From contig JARDYH010000003.1 in NCBI GenBank assembly GCA_029215795.1, forward strand, positions 260,889,062 through 260,953,061: 64,000 nucleotides of DNA, in the 5' to 3' direction. Origin of the DNA: Anniella stebbinsi (lineage: Eukaryota; Chordata; Lepidosauria; Squamata; Anniellidae). Each line of letters starts with the position of its first letter. Within the stretch, counting starts at the first letter, position 1. Made by a program: the position numbers and the translations under genes. Positions 44,113 to 55,087 of this stretch are shown here, one piece after another. The notes below the pieces were generated by a model that was given only the letters and a program-made list of their open reading frames with translations, made no database searches and was not told the DNA's origin.

Positions 44113-44517
44113 CTCTCATCTCCATAAACTGCTGTTCACATATTCATATAATATAATTAGAAGTTGTATATTTAGTATTCATTATATCTTTGACCCAAGC
44201 ACTTTTCTTTAATAATTATTTTAATAAAATATCAAATTCTAGTTTAAATCAAGGAAATCTGATTTAATTTTTTTAAAAAAAGAACTTTTTTTAAAAAAAA
44301 AAAAATCATCTATTTTCATCAACTCTGTCCTGAAATCTTAAAACCGTCTGGAAAATTATCCAGTGCACAGCATATGATTGCTTCGCACACTGTAGACTGC
44401 AATTAAGGACAATTAAGGGTGGTTTGGGAAGGTTTCACATATTTACTGATCTCTTTCTTGTTCAAGAAAAAAGCATAGATATGTGCTTAGAGTATCATCC
44501 ACATGTGTTGTACAACC

Positions 44518-44700
44518 TTTATTTATTTATTTATTTATTTATTTAGCTTATTTTATTTATATCCTGCCTTTCTGCCAAAAAAGGTCACTCAAAAAAGCTA
44601 ACAATAAAATCCAGATTAAAAACAGAATTTTAATTAAAGCATTAACATAAAACAAATAGATTAAAAATACAACTGTGAACGAAATGAACACTATCAACCA
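44518..44700 (-). mobile_element. LINE 3' end with (TAAA)n tail
   Basis: The plus strand shows 'tttatttatttatttatttattt' and then 'tatttatatcctgcctttctgccaaaaaaggtc', the complement of an L2-like terminal stem (GAC..TTTTTTGGCAGAAAGGCAGGATATAAA). The rest is T-rich 3' UTR on the minus strand. Confidence 0.6.
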
Positions 44701-44777
44701 ATTTAAACCCCCTTCAGCCACAAATCAGCCTAAAAACCAAAAGCCTGTGTTTACCCGCTGTTGGAAGGACAACAGGA

Positions 44778-45480
44778 TATAAGAACTGGATCAGATCAAG
44801 GGTCCATCTAATCCAGCACTCTGTTCACATAAGTGGCCAACCAGCTGTTGACCAAGAGCCCACAAGCAGGACATGATGCAACAGCACCCTCCTGCCCATA
44901 TTCACCAGCAACTGGTGCACACAGGCTTATTGCCTCTGATAGAGGAGGTAGCACATAGCCATCAGGACTAGTAGCCATTGATAGCCTTCTCCTCCAGGAA
45001 TTTATCTAAGCCCCTTCTAAAGCCACCCAAATTGGTGGTCATCACTACATCTTGTTGTAGCGAATTCCATAGTTAAGTATGTACTGTATGAAGACGTACT
45101 TCCTTTTATCTGTCCAAAATCTCCCATGAATTAGCTTCATGGAATGACCTCGGGTTCTAGTAAATGTCTTTCTATCCACTTTCTTCACACCTTGCATAAT
45201 TTTGTACACCTCTATCAGGTCTCCCCTTAGCCTCCTTTTTTCCAGGCTAAACATTCCCAGCTGTTGTAACCTTCCCTCAAAGCCCCTTGATCATTTCAGC
45301 TGCCCTTTTCTGCCCTTTTCTAGCTCAACTATATCTTTTTTTTTTAGGTGTGGTGACCAGAACTGCACACAGTATTCTCGAAGTGTGGTTACACTTGCAT
45401 AAAGGCAGCATGGTACTGGCAGTTTTATTCTCCATTGCCTTTCTAATTATGCCCAACATGGAATTTGCCAACAGAGAGGG
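44778..45480 (-). mobile_element. CR1 LINE 3' fragment (TTCTTATG subfamily)
   Basis: On the minus strand it holds decayed ORF2 ([40 protein letters not shown]) and upstream 'ctggtcaccacacctaaaaa', 'ttctggtcacc' like the SVLWPHL region, then the 3' UTR to about 44778. The last octamers are lost: the end reads 'gatctgatccagttcttatatcc'. At the other side it abuts an L2 fragment. Confidence 0.8.
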
Positions 45481-45485
45481 GGCTA

Positions 45486-45800
45486 ATCTAGTCTCCCTCA
45501 TGACAGAGAAGGCCCTCTCTCATGGCCCCACCAAGCATGCCTCCAACAGCAGCAGGAATGAGAGAAGGGACTCCCTTGATCATCTTAAAATTCAGACAGG
45601 ATCACAGAAGGCAGTGTTGTACTAGGTTTGTACATGTCATAACCAGCACTTTGAATTCTGCCTGGAAACAGACCGGTAGCCAGTGTAACTTTAACATTCT
45701 GTCTACAGCATACTGCACCAGCTGAACAGTTTTCAAAGCAGCCCCTCATAGAGTGTATTACCATAGTCCAATGGGAGGTAACTAAGGCACGTGCGAACAT
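45486..45800 (-). mobile_element. Old L2 LINE ORF2 fragment
   Basis: On the minus strand it reads RALVTSHWTMVIHSMRGCF, then ENCSAGAVCCRQNVKVTLAT and further L2 text (HRLPVCFQAEFKVLVM-like, with stops) to 'gagagggccttctctgtcatgag'. It is a different and older subfamily than the copy at 40335. It ends without a 3' tail at 45486. Confidence 0.6.
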
Positions 45801-45855
45801 GAAGACGAAACACAGGTATCTACTGCTTCCAACTGCCTTTTAAAGATTTAAACTA

Positions 45856-45857
<2 letters not shown>

Positions 45858-45898
<41 letters not shown>
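45858..45898. repeat. (ATT)n microsatellite / LINE tail
   Basis: About 13 ATT units adjoining the 3' end of the next L2 on the minus strand. Confidence 0.85.
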
Positions 45899-46165
45899 TG
45901 TATACCACCCCATAACCAAAGGTCTCTGGGCGGTTTACAGAAAGTAAAACTTTGGACATTAAAAAATGATATACAAAATTTAAAACCATAAAGGCATAAA
46001 AACAGACAACATATAAAGACAGTATACATTTAAAACAACTGTGCCTAAATATGGTTCTGGGGTCAATTAAAAACTCAGCATATGCTGTTAAATGCCTGGG
46101 AGAAGAGGAAAGTCTTGACCTATTGCCAAAAAGATAACTATGTTGGCGCCAGGTGGGTCTCATAT
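45899..46165 (-). mobile_element. L2 LINE 3' end
   Basis: On the minus strand: 'accttggcgccaacatagttatc'-like ORF2 end, 3' UTR, and the stem 'aaaccgcccagagacctttggttatggggtggtat' at the left. Confidence 0.8.
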
Positions 46166-46538
46166 ACCAGTGCACTTTCTGACCATCATAAGTTTCAGTA
46201 CGACTGAAGGAAGCTGTAAGAATACCTATAATAAATAAAGTCTATTTTGAGATGGTTTTGCCAGGGGGGACATTTCAGATGAGATATAATGGTGTTTCAC
46301 CTACATTTCTGGTACTAAACTACAGTGGAATATACTAATGCAGGTAATGAAAGTATGAACAACGTTTATATGTTCATAAATGAATGAGTAAACTGGTTCC
46401 CTCCTGTCCGAAAATCTTAAAGCAAGACTGGATTGTTGTTGTTGTGGCTGTGGTTTTGTTTTGGTTTCTGTTCAGGGCATATTCTCTCAGGAGTAATCTG
46501 TTGGGGGCTGCATGCTGATGGCGAGTGGGGGCTTGAAC

Positions 46539-46976
46539 TAGGAATGCTCGAGAAATCTGAAATGGATTAAACGAGTTCAGATTTTTGAGAATTCGACGTG
46601 TGGAATCTGCTGGGGACCATTCTCTTGCGCCGGGTGGAGTCTGTGCGTTTTCATACCATTTTTTTTAACTTCTCCAAAGTTAAGCAAATTTATTAGTTCA
46701 CTAATATGCAGGTTAACACTGAGACTTTTGCCATTCTGAAAAACCATGGAAACATATGTGATGTGAAAAGTTGAATGAAATAGTGGTGAAGTACATTAAA
46801 TGTTACATACTAACATAAATTGCAGCAAAAAAACCTCTTAACAATTTTTTTCGTATATTTCTGCACACTGGGGGTGGGGGACACCATTTTAATCTGGGAG
46901 CAGATGCCAAAATGAATGACGCCATCAGTCCATGTACCAGAAACAGAACAAATTCCACAAAAGTCAGACATTCCTA
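46539..46976. mobile_element. hAT-like element (TAGGAATG ends)
   Basis: It begins TAGGAATGCTCGAG and ends CAGACATTCCTA. The interior is AT-rich with 'tctgaaatggattaaacgagttcagattttt' near the left end. The flanks GCTTGAAC and AATGAAAC agree at only 4 of 8, so the duplication is weak. It is similar in style to 12367-12775. Confidence 0.45.
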
Positions 46977-47063
46977 AATGAAACATACGTAAGTGCAGCC
47001 CAAGCCAAAAGTAGATAGGGACACCTCTTTTCTCTATTTCTGCCACCCCTTCTTTGTCTCTCC

Positions 47064-47220
47064 CAGTGGAGGCTGGTGGCTCTGATGTCAGGGGTTGGTG
47101 AATCTGCTCCGGATTTCATTCAGAACCAGTTAGAAGTCTAAAGGAGCTATCCACAGGGCTGCACTGAGAGCCAGGGCAGATTCACTGCCCCACTGATATT
47201 GGAGTCACTGGCTTCCACTG
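47064..47220. mobile_element. Short hAT-type MITE with perfect 8-bp TSD
   Basis: The ends CAGTGGAGGCTGGTGGCTC and CACTGGCTTCCACTG pair. The flanks are GTCTCTCC at 47056-47063 and GTCTCTCC at 47221-47228. It is only 157 bp. It carries the words 'cagaaccagttagaagtctaaaggag' and 'gattcactgccccactgat', which recur at 51730-51868. Confidence 0.85.
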
Positions 47221-47442
47221 GTCTCTCCTTCTCTTCTGCTCTTCCTCCCTACCCAGTGAGCTTCTCTTGTCAGGGTCCTGAATTGCTTGCTTGCAGAGAG
47301 CTTTTGAAATTACAGCAAAGGGCCACATGAAATTAGTCTGAGTGCCATAGATTGTCCATCCATTTCCTAAAGCTTGCAGAACTGGTAGCCTGGCCCAGAG
47401 TTGTTCAGTTTGATTTCAATCCCATCCAGAGCATTCATTCAG

Positions 47443-47491
47443 GCAGAGAGAGAAAGAGAGAGAGAGAAAGAGAAAGAGAGAGACAGAGAGA
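47443..47491. repeat. Imperfect (GA)n microsatellite
   Basis: GA-rich tract with AAAG and GACA interruptions. Confidence 0.85.
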
Positions 47492-47699
47492 AAATATATC
47501 CATGACCAATCCAAGCAAATTTGGGTGGGGGGGAAACCGATATGGGTTTTAATGCAATATATAAGTGTCTCTCTGTGTGTGTGCAATTGTGATCTGAACT
47601 CCATGGGATCAAATCAGTACTTTTGTAGCCTAAGGGGATTTCCATTCTGAATATCAACAGTCTGCTAGGAGTAACTAAAGTGTGAGAGCTTCACAGGGA

Positions 47700-49980
47700 G
47701 GAAAAAAATGGCTCAATTTTAATGAAAAGTGCCAGGTAACCTAAATATAATTGAACTTGCTAACAGTTTCCACTTTTAAGAGCAAAACCTAAGAATAATG
47801 AAGATGTCATTAACTTAAACGTGGTGTTAAAATGTATGACAAGAGAATGCGTTAAGATGTTTTAAGGCTTAAAATGGTTGCTGCTTGCTCAGAGCTGTTA
47901 TTAATCGTACTTTGAAAGGCATGGACATTCACCTCTGAGTCATACCTCTATCTGAAGATACATGCAACGGCAATATGAGAACTACCATACATAAATGTAA
48001 GTTAGAGTTTTAGGATTGGGAGAAACCAGGGGTCTGCCTATATGGCGGCAGGTTGCTGCTACAATGAGCCTAAACCCCATGCTTCTGCTGCTGAGGGGAG
48101 GCGGCAGTTAATCCCAATGCTGCAGTGAAAGTGCAAGGTTTCTAGTGCTGGGCACACGCCCTATCCTCTGCCCGGGTGAGCCAGGCTCTGAAAAGCCTAT
48201 TTCTATATTAATGAGAATCTTGGAAAAGGCAGGGAGAACATCCTCCAAAAGTGAAGCTGGGGAAGGGAAGACCCAGCTGGCATGGCTGTCTCCACAGGAG
48301 GAGGAGGAGGTGGAAGAAATCCTGTGCAAAGGGCCAACCTCTGCAACAAGGAGCAGACGGTGACCAATTGCAGGTCACTTTCCACCCGGGAAAGCCTCCA
48401 GAGCAAGGACAGACCAGTAAATCTCTGACTTTTTAGCCGCGGATCTTTGCCTCTTTGCCCTGGGGTGGCTCTGAATCGGCAGCTGCGTCATATAACTGAC
48501 ACAGTGCTGATCAGGAGCCACACTGGGGTGAAGATGATGTCAAGACAGCCCCCTGAAAGCCATCAAATGTTCCCCTAAATATTTGTCCAGCCATGACAAA
48601 CTTGCATAACATGTCTGCAAAATGAAGATATGTGGGGGGCTTCACACCCTTCCAAAGTAGACAGTAATAATTACAATCTCAACATGATTGTTTCAGACAT
48701 AGGGTTGATACAATGGAGAAGTCTCATGTCTATAAAATGTAATCTAGGAAATATCTCTTTAATCCCCAAGAAAAAATTCAGTGGTAGGCATGGTAAGATT
48801 AAATAATTCCAGGACCATATCCCAAAACTATGTTTTTGTGCCCAACATGTCGCTGACATATAAACCATGATTTCAGCTTTGCCAACATTTAACACACGTA
48901 GAATCTATTCTTATCTTTACGGATGATTTGGGATACATTTATTGTAAATATTGCTAAAACTGGAAAACAATTGCCTCAAATGTGCTGAAGCGCCAGCCAC
49001 CAGAGAGTCTTGAATTCAAATCCCTGGTAAATCAGAAGATGGTTGTGATGATAAAATAGCGTAGCCCCATAAACACTATTCTGATCTCTTTGCAGAAAAA
49101 CTGGGATACAGCTATGATCAATGTGTTCTGCGCTATTGAGAATTGTAAAGGAAAATAGTGCAATAGCAAGCAATACACCCTAGAGTTTTGCAAAATCTGC
49201 TTCTTTATTCCTACAAAAATTTTCTGTTTTGCCTCTCTACATACACATGAAATGTCTACAGAGTATCACAACTCAATTAGCCTTGGTTTTATGAACAACT
49301 TGTGTGCATGCCAGGCTCTTCTTTCTCTGTTTCCCCCACTTCGAAAAAGTGCTTTATAGAGGCAAGCTGGTGCATGTACATTGGACATTTTACAGGCATA
49401 GATGCATGTCCGATATTGATGGTTGCGCCCTACAATTTCCATAATCCCATTTAACTTTGCTGCATGAGCACATGCATACTTTGAGAAGGGGAGAAGAGAC
49501 AGATAATCCTAGAAAGATCCTGCTACCAGTCTTTATAAAATATCATTTTGCATGTTAATGGTGCACATAAGGCTTTGCCCAGATGTGCCCTGATCCTGGC
49601 TCTATTTGCACATTTGAGGTTGGGAAAGCCCATGCAAAAGTGCACATCTCACTGAGAGCACGATAGTACTGATGGACATCCACACTCTGGTGCACATTCA
49701 TCGTCTGTCCCCTTCTCCTGGCCATCTAGCATGTATAGGTGCTTTGATCATTCAACCACTGATGGCCATCACCACACCACGCCTTTGATGGAAAATAAAG
49801 CAGATAGAAATGGCAGGCTGTGCACTGTGTGTTGTCTTAAGTGGTCATGTGTGTAGCCGACATGCTGATCTTGTTACCTACACAGTCACTGGCTTCATAT
49901 TTTTAAATTATGTGTTATTCCCCTCTTCTATCAGGCTTAGTATGTAAAGGATATGCTGGCCATTCCCCTGGTTTAGTGGA
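47700..49980. other. No gene recognised
   Basis: Over 2 kb with no identifiable repeat. 48108-48440 has overlapping frames on both strands with a run of glutamate codons (GAG/GAA at about 48295-48320); this is a simple-sequence effect, not evidence of a gene. If an unlisted host element exists in this window, this is one of the stretches to test for conservation. Confidence 0.35.
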
Positions 49981-49992
49981 AGAGTATTCCTC

Positions 49993-50141
49993 TTCCAGCA
50001 TATTTTGAGTAGGGAACCTGTGGCCCTCCATATGTTGACTCCAATTCCCATCAGCCAGTATGTCCAATGATCACGGATGATGGGAGTGGTTGTCAACAAC
50101 ATCTGGAGAGACAAAGTTTCCCTACTCAAAATATGCTGGAA
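49993..50141. repeat. Strong inverted repeat around a decayed MITE
   Basis: 'ttccagcatattttgagtag' at 49993 is mirrored exactly by 'ctactcaaaatatgctggaa' ending at 50141, continuing inward with one mismatch. The enclosed ~100 bp is a copy of the palindromic family seen at 12244 ('ctgtggccctcca', 'caacatctggaga'). The arms extend past the usual end of that family. Confidence 0.7.
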
Positions 50142-50431
50142 GGTATAGAGTACCTCTGCCTATTAGGGATGTGCAAAAGAAAATACCCTTACTAAAATTC
50201 CTTTTCATTTCTCTCAGTATGTTCCTGATGTTTTGCACAAACAGAAACCTCCAAATTATAACTGAAATTCATTTAAGGAAAAAATTAGTGGTGCTTCTTG
50301 AAGAAATACAATGTCTTTCCTTCTGGCTTTTAAGGACCATTGTATTCCTCCAATAAGTTCTACTGTTGTTGTTTTTCCTGGCTGTTTTTCCTTTGCATTG
50401 TATTATGATGATTACAAATTATACAACAGAT

Positions 50432-50620
50432 CATTTATTTATTATTTATTTCTTACATTTCTATACCACCTAATTTTTCTATAGTGCCCAATAGCAAAAC
50501 CAATTATATAAACATTTAGCACAATCGCCTGAACTTATAGTAACGTCAACAACGCTCCAGGTACAGTGAACTGAATAGTTTAGGCTATTGGGCACTATAT
50601 AAATATAATAAATCAATAAT
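50432..50620. mobile_element. Two opposed LINE tails forming an inverted repeat
   Basis: At the left, minus-strand orientation: 'tttatttattatttatttcttacatttctataccacc..tagtgcccaatagc'. At the right, plus-strand orientation: 'gctattgggcactatataaatataataaat'. These are two fragments of an L2-like terminus facing opposite ways. Confidence 0.5.
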
Positions 50621-51047
50621 AAAATGTTTTTCCAAAAAAATATAAAAGATGACCATTTAGACTATACAGAAACTAAGAGGATAGTCTGTGAAATGCCCAG
50701 CACAAATTACGATATGGCCACTAGGTGGCCCTGAGCAAGCCTTTCTCTCATAGCCTTAGAACCCTGATGGATCATAATTCTGAAAAGGATTGTGTAGGGA
50801 TTATTGTGATATCGTACGTGAAATATGCTGCTATTTTGATCTGTTTAAATATTTCATTTTCATTATTATTATTATTTTATTTATATTTGTTTATACTGTT
50901 CTATTGTTTATTTTGTTTCAGACTCTACTGCAAGTGACCCTGGGATAACATTTTTCCATGCAAATCCCAGAATAAAAATAAAATAATAAGTAATACTTTG
51001 AATACAGAAAAGGCTAGATATTATTGAATGCATTGGGATGGATCTTA

Positions 51048-51305
51048 GAATCATAGAATAGCAGAGTTGGAAGGGGCCTATAAGGCCATCGAGTCCAACC
51101 CCCTGCTCAATGCAGGAATTCACCTTAACGCATACCTGAAAGATTGCTGTCCAGCTGCATTTTGAAGGCCTCTAGTGTAGGACAGCCCATGACCTCCCTA
51201 GGTTATTGGTTCCATTGTTGTACTGCTCTAACAGTCAGGAAGGTTTTCCTGATGTCCTGCTGGAATCTGGCTACCTGTAACTTGAGCCCATTATTCCATG
51301 ACAAA
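51048..51305 (-). mobile_element. CR1 LINE 3' fragment (ATTCTATG subfamily)
   Basis: The plus strand opens with 'agaatcatagaatagcagagttggaaggggcc', the complement of the CR1 3' end, and runs back to 'cctgtaacttgagcccattattccatg'. Coding remnants on the minus strand match GLKLQ..RFWLDIRKTFL..AVRQWNQ text with frameshifts. Confidence 0.85.
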
Positions 51306-51729
51306 ACTTCAAGAAATGGAAGGGCTCCTTCGGTCCATAGACAATTCCATCCACAGAAGGCTTCTGGAGCAGATTTTGGAAGGGTTCAAGGGGCTGTCAG
51401 GGGAATCAGGAAAAGTTGCCTCTCTCCTTGAGGGATGTCAGTTGCTATGAAATCTGTTTCTTTTTTTAATTGAGTTCCACAGTGAGCGCAGATTGATTTC
51501 TGTTTGAAGGCTTTCCCCCAAACTCCAGGAACATTTTTCTGCATTTTTCCTGCAAGTTTCACAATTTGTGCAAATTCCTGAGCAATCTGCACAAATTCCT
51601 GAGCAATGTGAACAAATTATGGCCGAATTTGTGCAAACTGCTCAGGACCTGCAGGAGAAATGTACAGAATGTATATATTAAGACAAATGTGCCCAGAAGT
51701 GCCCAGAAAATCCACAAACTGCAGATCGA

Positions 51730-51868
51730 GTCAGGCGTCACAGCAGGTTTCAGTCAGAACCAGTCAGAACTCTAAAGGAATTTACCATTACAGTTCAGAG
51801 TGTTTGACTGAAACCCAGAGCGGATTCACTGCCCCACTGACATCGAAGACACCAACCTCCATTGACGG
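51730..51868. mobile_element. Decayed relative of the 47064 MITE
   Basis: It shares 'cagaaccagtcagaactctaaaggaa' and 'gattcactgccccactgaca' and ends 'accaacctccattg', the counterpart of the CAGTGGAGGCTGGTG terminus. The left end and TSD are not clear. Confidence 0.55.
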
Positions 51869-51869
51869 A

Positions 51870-52500
51870 CAGGCTGTATGTACTGTCATTACATACCAAC
51901 AAAGATAATAAACATTGGAGAACTTGCCTGACTGAGAAATCATATGTTGTGCTTCAGTTTGAGGGATTAAGCAGAACGGAGGAACAGCTGAGCCTGGGAG
52001 TGTTTGGGGAGCGGTCCTTCACAGGAACAGGCAGAAGCTAGCTGAAGGCCAATGCAGCTGACAGCAATTCCCAATCACCACCATCCCCATAAAAGACTTG
52101 CCAGAGCCCAGAAGTGATGCTGGAAGCAACTAGTATTCTAGGTGCTTTGTCTTTGGTACTTGCATACAAGCGCCTTGATATTGCCTGGATGTATCCTGAC
52201 CTTGGACTGGACCCTGACTACCCTTTGATGCTTTCCTGAACCCAGTATTGTTTGACCTGGCTTCTGATAGATATTTTGGCTTTTGCCCATGGACTGTTTA
52301 TTGATGTTTCCATCCTGCTTATTGAGTTTAATGCCAGTGATTTACAACATTGTAATTGTTGGAAGTTTTGTATCTAAATGTTGGTATTCACACACATGGT
52401 TGTGAAATTTTTTGCAAAGGGGTACAACTAGTTGTTTGACAGTATTATGATTTATATGTATTCCCATATATGAATATACTTATATGCATAGCCATCAATA
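51870..52500. other. Possible LTR remnant; unassigned
   Basis: 52080-52330 has the clustered 'ccttgg / gaccctgac / cctggcttctg' wording seen in the 3' part of some LTRs. I cannot find terminal TG/CA ends with a duplication. I leave it unassigned. Confidence 0.25.
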
Positions 52501-52509
52501 CATATATAT

Positions 52510-53698
52510 TAGGGGTGTGAATGGACCCTCAATATTGGATCGGAATCAGAACCGGTGCCTCAGATCAGAATGGAGGCTTCCCGGTTTGGATCGCAGACGA
52601 TTCCGATCTGAAAATCAGATGTCCATTTTTGGATCAGATGCCATTTTAGGTGTTTTCGCCGTAGGCTTACATTGGGGAAAAGAAATATTTCCCCCAATGC
52701 AAGCCTATGGCAAAAACATGGAGGTGGGTGAGTGGAGACCTAACTCCCCCCTCCCTGTCCCTCCCCCCCACTCGGGCTCCTTACCTGCCGGGGTGCCCGC
52801 TTCCATCTGCTGCCGTCCGCTGTTCCAATCTAGTGAGAAACAGGCTTCACAGCCTAGTTCTCAGTAGAGTGCCAGAACTAGGCCGCGAAGCCTGTTTCTC
52901 AGTACATTGAAACAGTAGATGGGAGCGGGCGCCCCGGCAGGTAAGTGGGGCCCTCCCCCTCCCCCCACTCATGCTCCTTACCTGCCAGGGTGCCCGCTTC
53001 CATCCGCTGGTCCCTTCTACTGAGAAACAGTCTTCGTGGCCTGCCTGTTTCTCAGTCGAAGGGACCAGCAGATGGACACAGGCACCCTGGCAGGTAAGTT
53101 GGGCCCTCCCCCTCCCCCCACTCGTGCTCCGTATCTGCCGGCGTCCTGCGCTGCCGTCCGCTTCTTCCGTACTACTGATAAGCAGGCCTTGTGACCTGTT
53201 TATCAGTAGTACGGAAGCAGCGCATGGCAGCGCAGGATGCCAGCAGGTAACAGAGGATCTCCACCTCCCTCCCCCCACTCACGCTCCTTAACTGCTGCCT
53301 CCTTGCAGCCATCCAGTGCCGCCCGCTGCTTCAGTACTACTGAGAAACTGGCCTTGAGGCCTGTTCCACAGTAGAGTGAGGGCACGCCAAGTGATGACAT
53401 CACCTGGTGCGCCGGTGATCTATTGTGGAACAGGCCACAAGGCCTGTTTCTCAGTAGTACGGAAGCAGCGAGCGGCAGTGAATGGCAGCGAAGAGGCAGC
53501 AGGTAAGGAGCGTGAGTGGGGAAGGGGGAGGAGGTCTGAGGTCTGATCCTCCAATCTTTTCCGATCCGGATCGGGTTCTTTCAGATCGGATGAGATCGGA
53601 CAATCCTGCTATGGGGGATTGGAATTGGATAATGTTATCCAATTTTGGCCGGATCAGGTCTGGATCGTGGATAGGACCCGATCCGGTGCACACCCCTA
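52510..53698. mobile_element. hAT-like element built from four tandem hairpin units
   Basis: It begins TAGGGGTGTGAATGGACC and ends GGTGCACACCCCTA. The flanks are ATATATAT at 52502-52509 and 53699-53706; the match is exact, though in low-complexity DNA. Sub-terminal regions are rich in GGATCGGAATC / GATCCGGATCG words. Between 52780 and 53507 four GC-rich units follow one another, each an inverted repeat that opens with (C)TTACCTGC-like text and closes with GCAGGTAA. There is no transposase, so it is non-autonomous. Confidence 0.75.
52780..53507. repeat. Four tandem hairpin units with C-rich spacers
   Basis: The units are about 52780-52945, 52977-53098, 53130-53250 and 53287-53507. Each centre carries a palindrome of the 'actgagaaacaggc..gcctgtttctcagt' kind. 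They are separated by similar CCCTCCCCCTCCCCCCACTC-like spacers. The units differ enough to be old or to have been shuffled. Confidence 0.75.
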
Positions 53699-53706
53699 AT
53701 ATATAT

Positions 53707-55080
53707 TTCCTTAATGCAATCAGGCCTTAACATGACTAAGAGAGGTTTAGCGCTGTCATTCCTAGACACAGCATAGGATTTCTAAAACAGCAGCTAACAG
53801 AAAATGGGAAAGAAGTGCCAGACAGTATTGGCTGTCAGTGGCTTAAGAGTGAATGGCTCATAATGAAAACAAATGGATATTTCATCTCCACTTCAGAATT
53901 TCTAGAGAAATGGAATGGTGTAGGGTGAAATGAAGGCAGTGGAAATAGGATGGAGATCAGCTCATACTATGAGCAGGAAGAGAGCATTTTTAAAATTGAT
54001 GGTTCTAAAAAAAGGTAGCATACAATTTTGAGTTTAATGGGGTAGTCTAATACTTCCTTCAGTGTCAAGGATCTGTCAGCTGTACACCAATCTCTTGGAT
54101 GTTTTTCAAGCGTTTCATCCTACAACATGATGGATTCTGACACTTCTTCTTGAGCTTAATCAGATATGCATGATGTGTGAAATGCAGACAGCCTCTTGTT
54201 GTCTTCATGAAGCTTCGTTTTTTAAATACTCCAGAAGTAGATTTTTAGAGGCTGCTAATGCAATAATACAGATGCCTCAAGAAATGCTCCCCTATTTCTT
54301 CCTAATGAAAGATTACTTCCCCCCTCTCCTAATGTCATGGAATGACTTTCAAGAGAAGAGGAAGACATTTGAGGAACAGAAAAGGAGAATTTGTCCACAG
54401 CCGTCTAAACTTCAACCAGCTTCCTGAATTCTATTTTTTGATTCTGCAGGTGTCGGAGGATCATATTCTTTTATCATGTTACAAAGCATAGAAAATTGAA
54501 ATGCATTGCCTGAGACACACCGGAAAGTGTAAAGCAAGGATATGATACTATGAATCAGATGGACAAGCTGTATGCTGTCTTGTTACACAATGACAAAAAT
54601 AATAAACTTTGGGGAGTATTCCTGATAGAGAAATCTTAATTAGTGGAAGTTTGTCTCTAAAGTTTGGTATTAACTTCTCCATATTATTATATATGACATA
54701 GATATTTTCCCCTGACAAAATTCAAAGACAACCCGGTGCTAGATCAATAAATGAGAATAATTCAATATATTTTGAGAAATGTAAAATATATAGATGTAGA
54801 AATATGGGATAGATTTCATTATATGATAAATATTGGTAATTGAGCTAAACATACCTTATTTAAAGAAAAGAGAAAAAAAACACCTCGCTAAATGTAGGCT
54901 TAGGGATGGATTAAGGGATTCAAAAGATCGTACTCATTGGTTGAAGAAAGGAAGAATGAAGAATGTCTGTATAATTCCTGGCTTCTGGTTCTGTTTGGGG
55001 ATTGGTTTGTGTATATTTTAGGTTAAAAATCTAATTTGTTGGTTGAGAAAAGCTTAGAGAAGGAGAGAGATAGGGATGGA
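53707..55080. other. No gene recognised
   Basis: Contains an 85-codon frame at 54170-54427 with no recognisable domain or splice context. The rest is AT-rich. Confidence 0.4.
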
Positions 55081-55087
55081 TGAACTC

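Larger units (their letters stand above)
42919..44327. mobile_element. hAT-like element with TTTAAATC interior, split by CR1
   Basis: The ends CAGGGTTGAT and ATCAACTCTG pair with one mismatch. The flanks TCATGAAA (42911-42918) and TCCTGAAA (44328-44335) match at 7 of 8. Inside the left end lies 'tttaaatcatgatttaaatcgctttt' and inside the right end 'agtttaaatcaaggaaatctgattta', typical of a palindromic family. The centre holds two (GA)n arrays and a CR1. It is non-coding. Confidence 0.7.

Noticed and set aside
46531..46984. 8-bp target duplication around the TAGGAATG element
   Set aside because: Only 4 of 8 positions match, so the duplication cannot be claimed although the ends look right.
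48108..48440. Glutamate-rich frames
   Set aside because: Explained by a short GAG/GGA triplet run; both strands and several frames are open at once.
52080..52330. Possible second LTR remnant
   Set aside because: Wording only; no ends, no polyadenylation site in the right place, no duplication.
54170..54427. 85-codon frame with a charged C-terminus, possible exon
   Set aside because: I see no convincing acceptor/donor pair and no family match. It could be an exon of an unknown gene, but nothing in the sequence supports this over chance.
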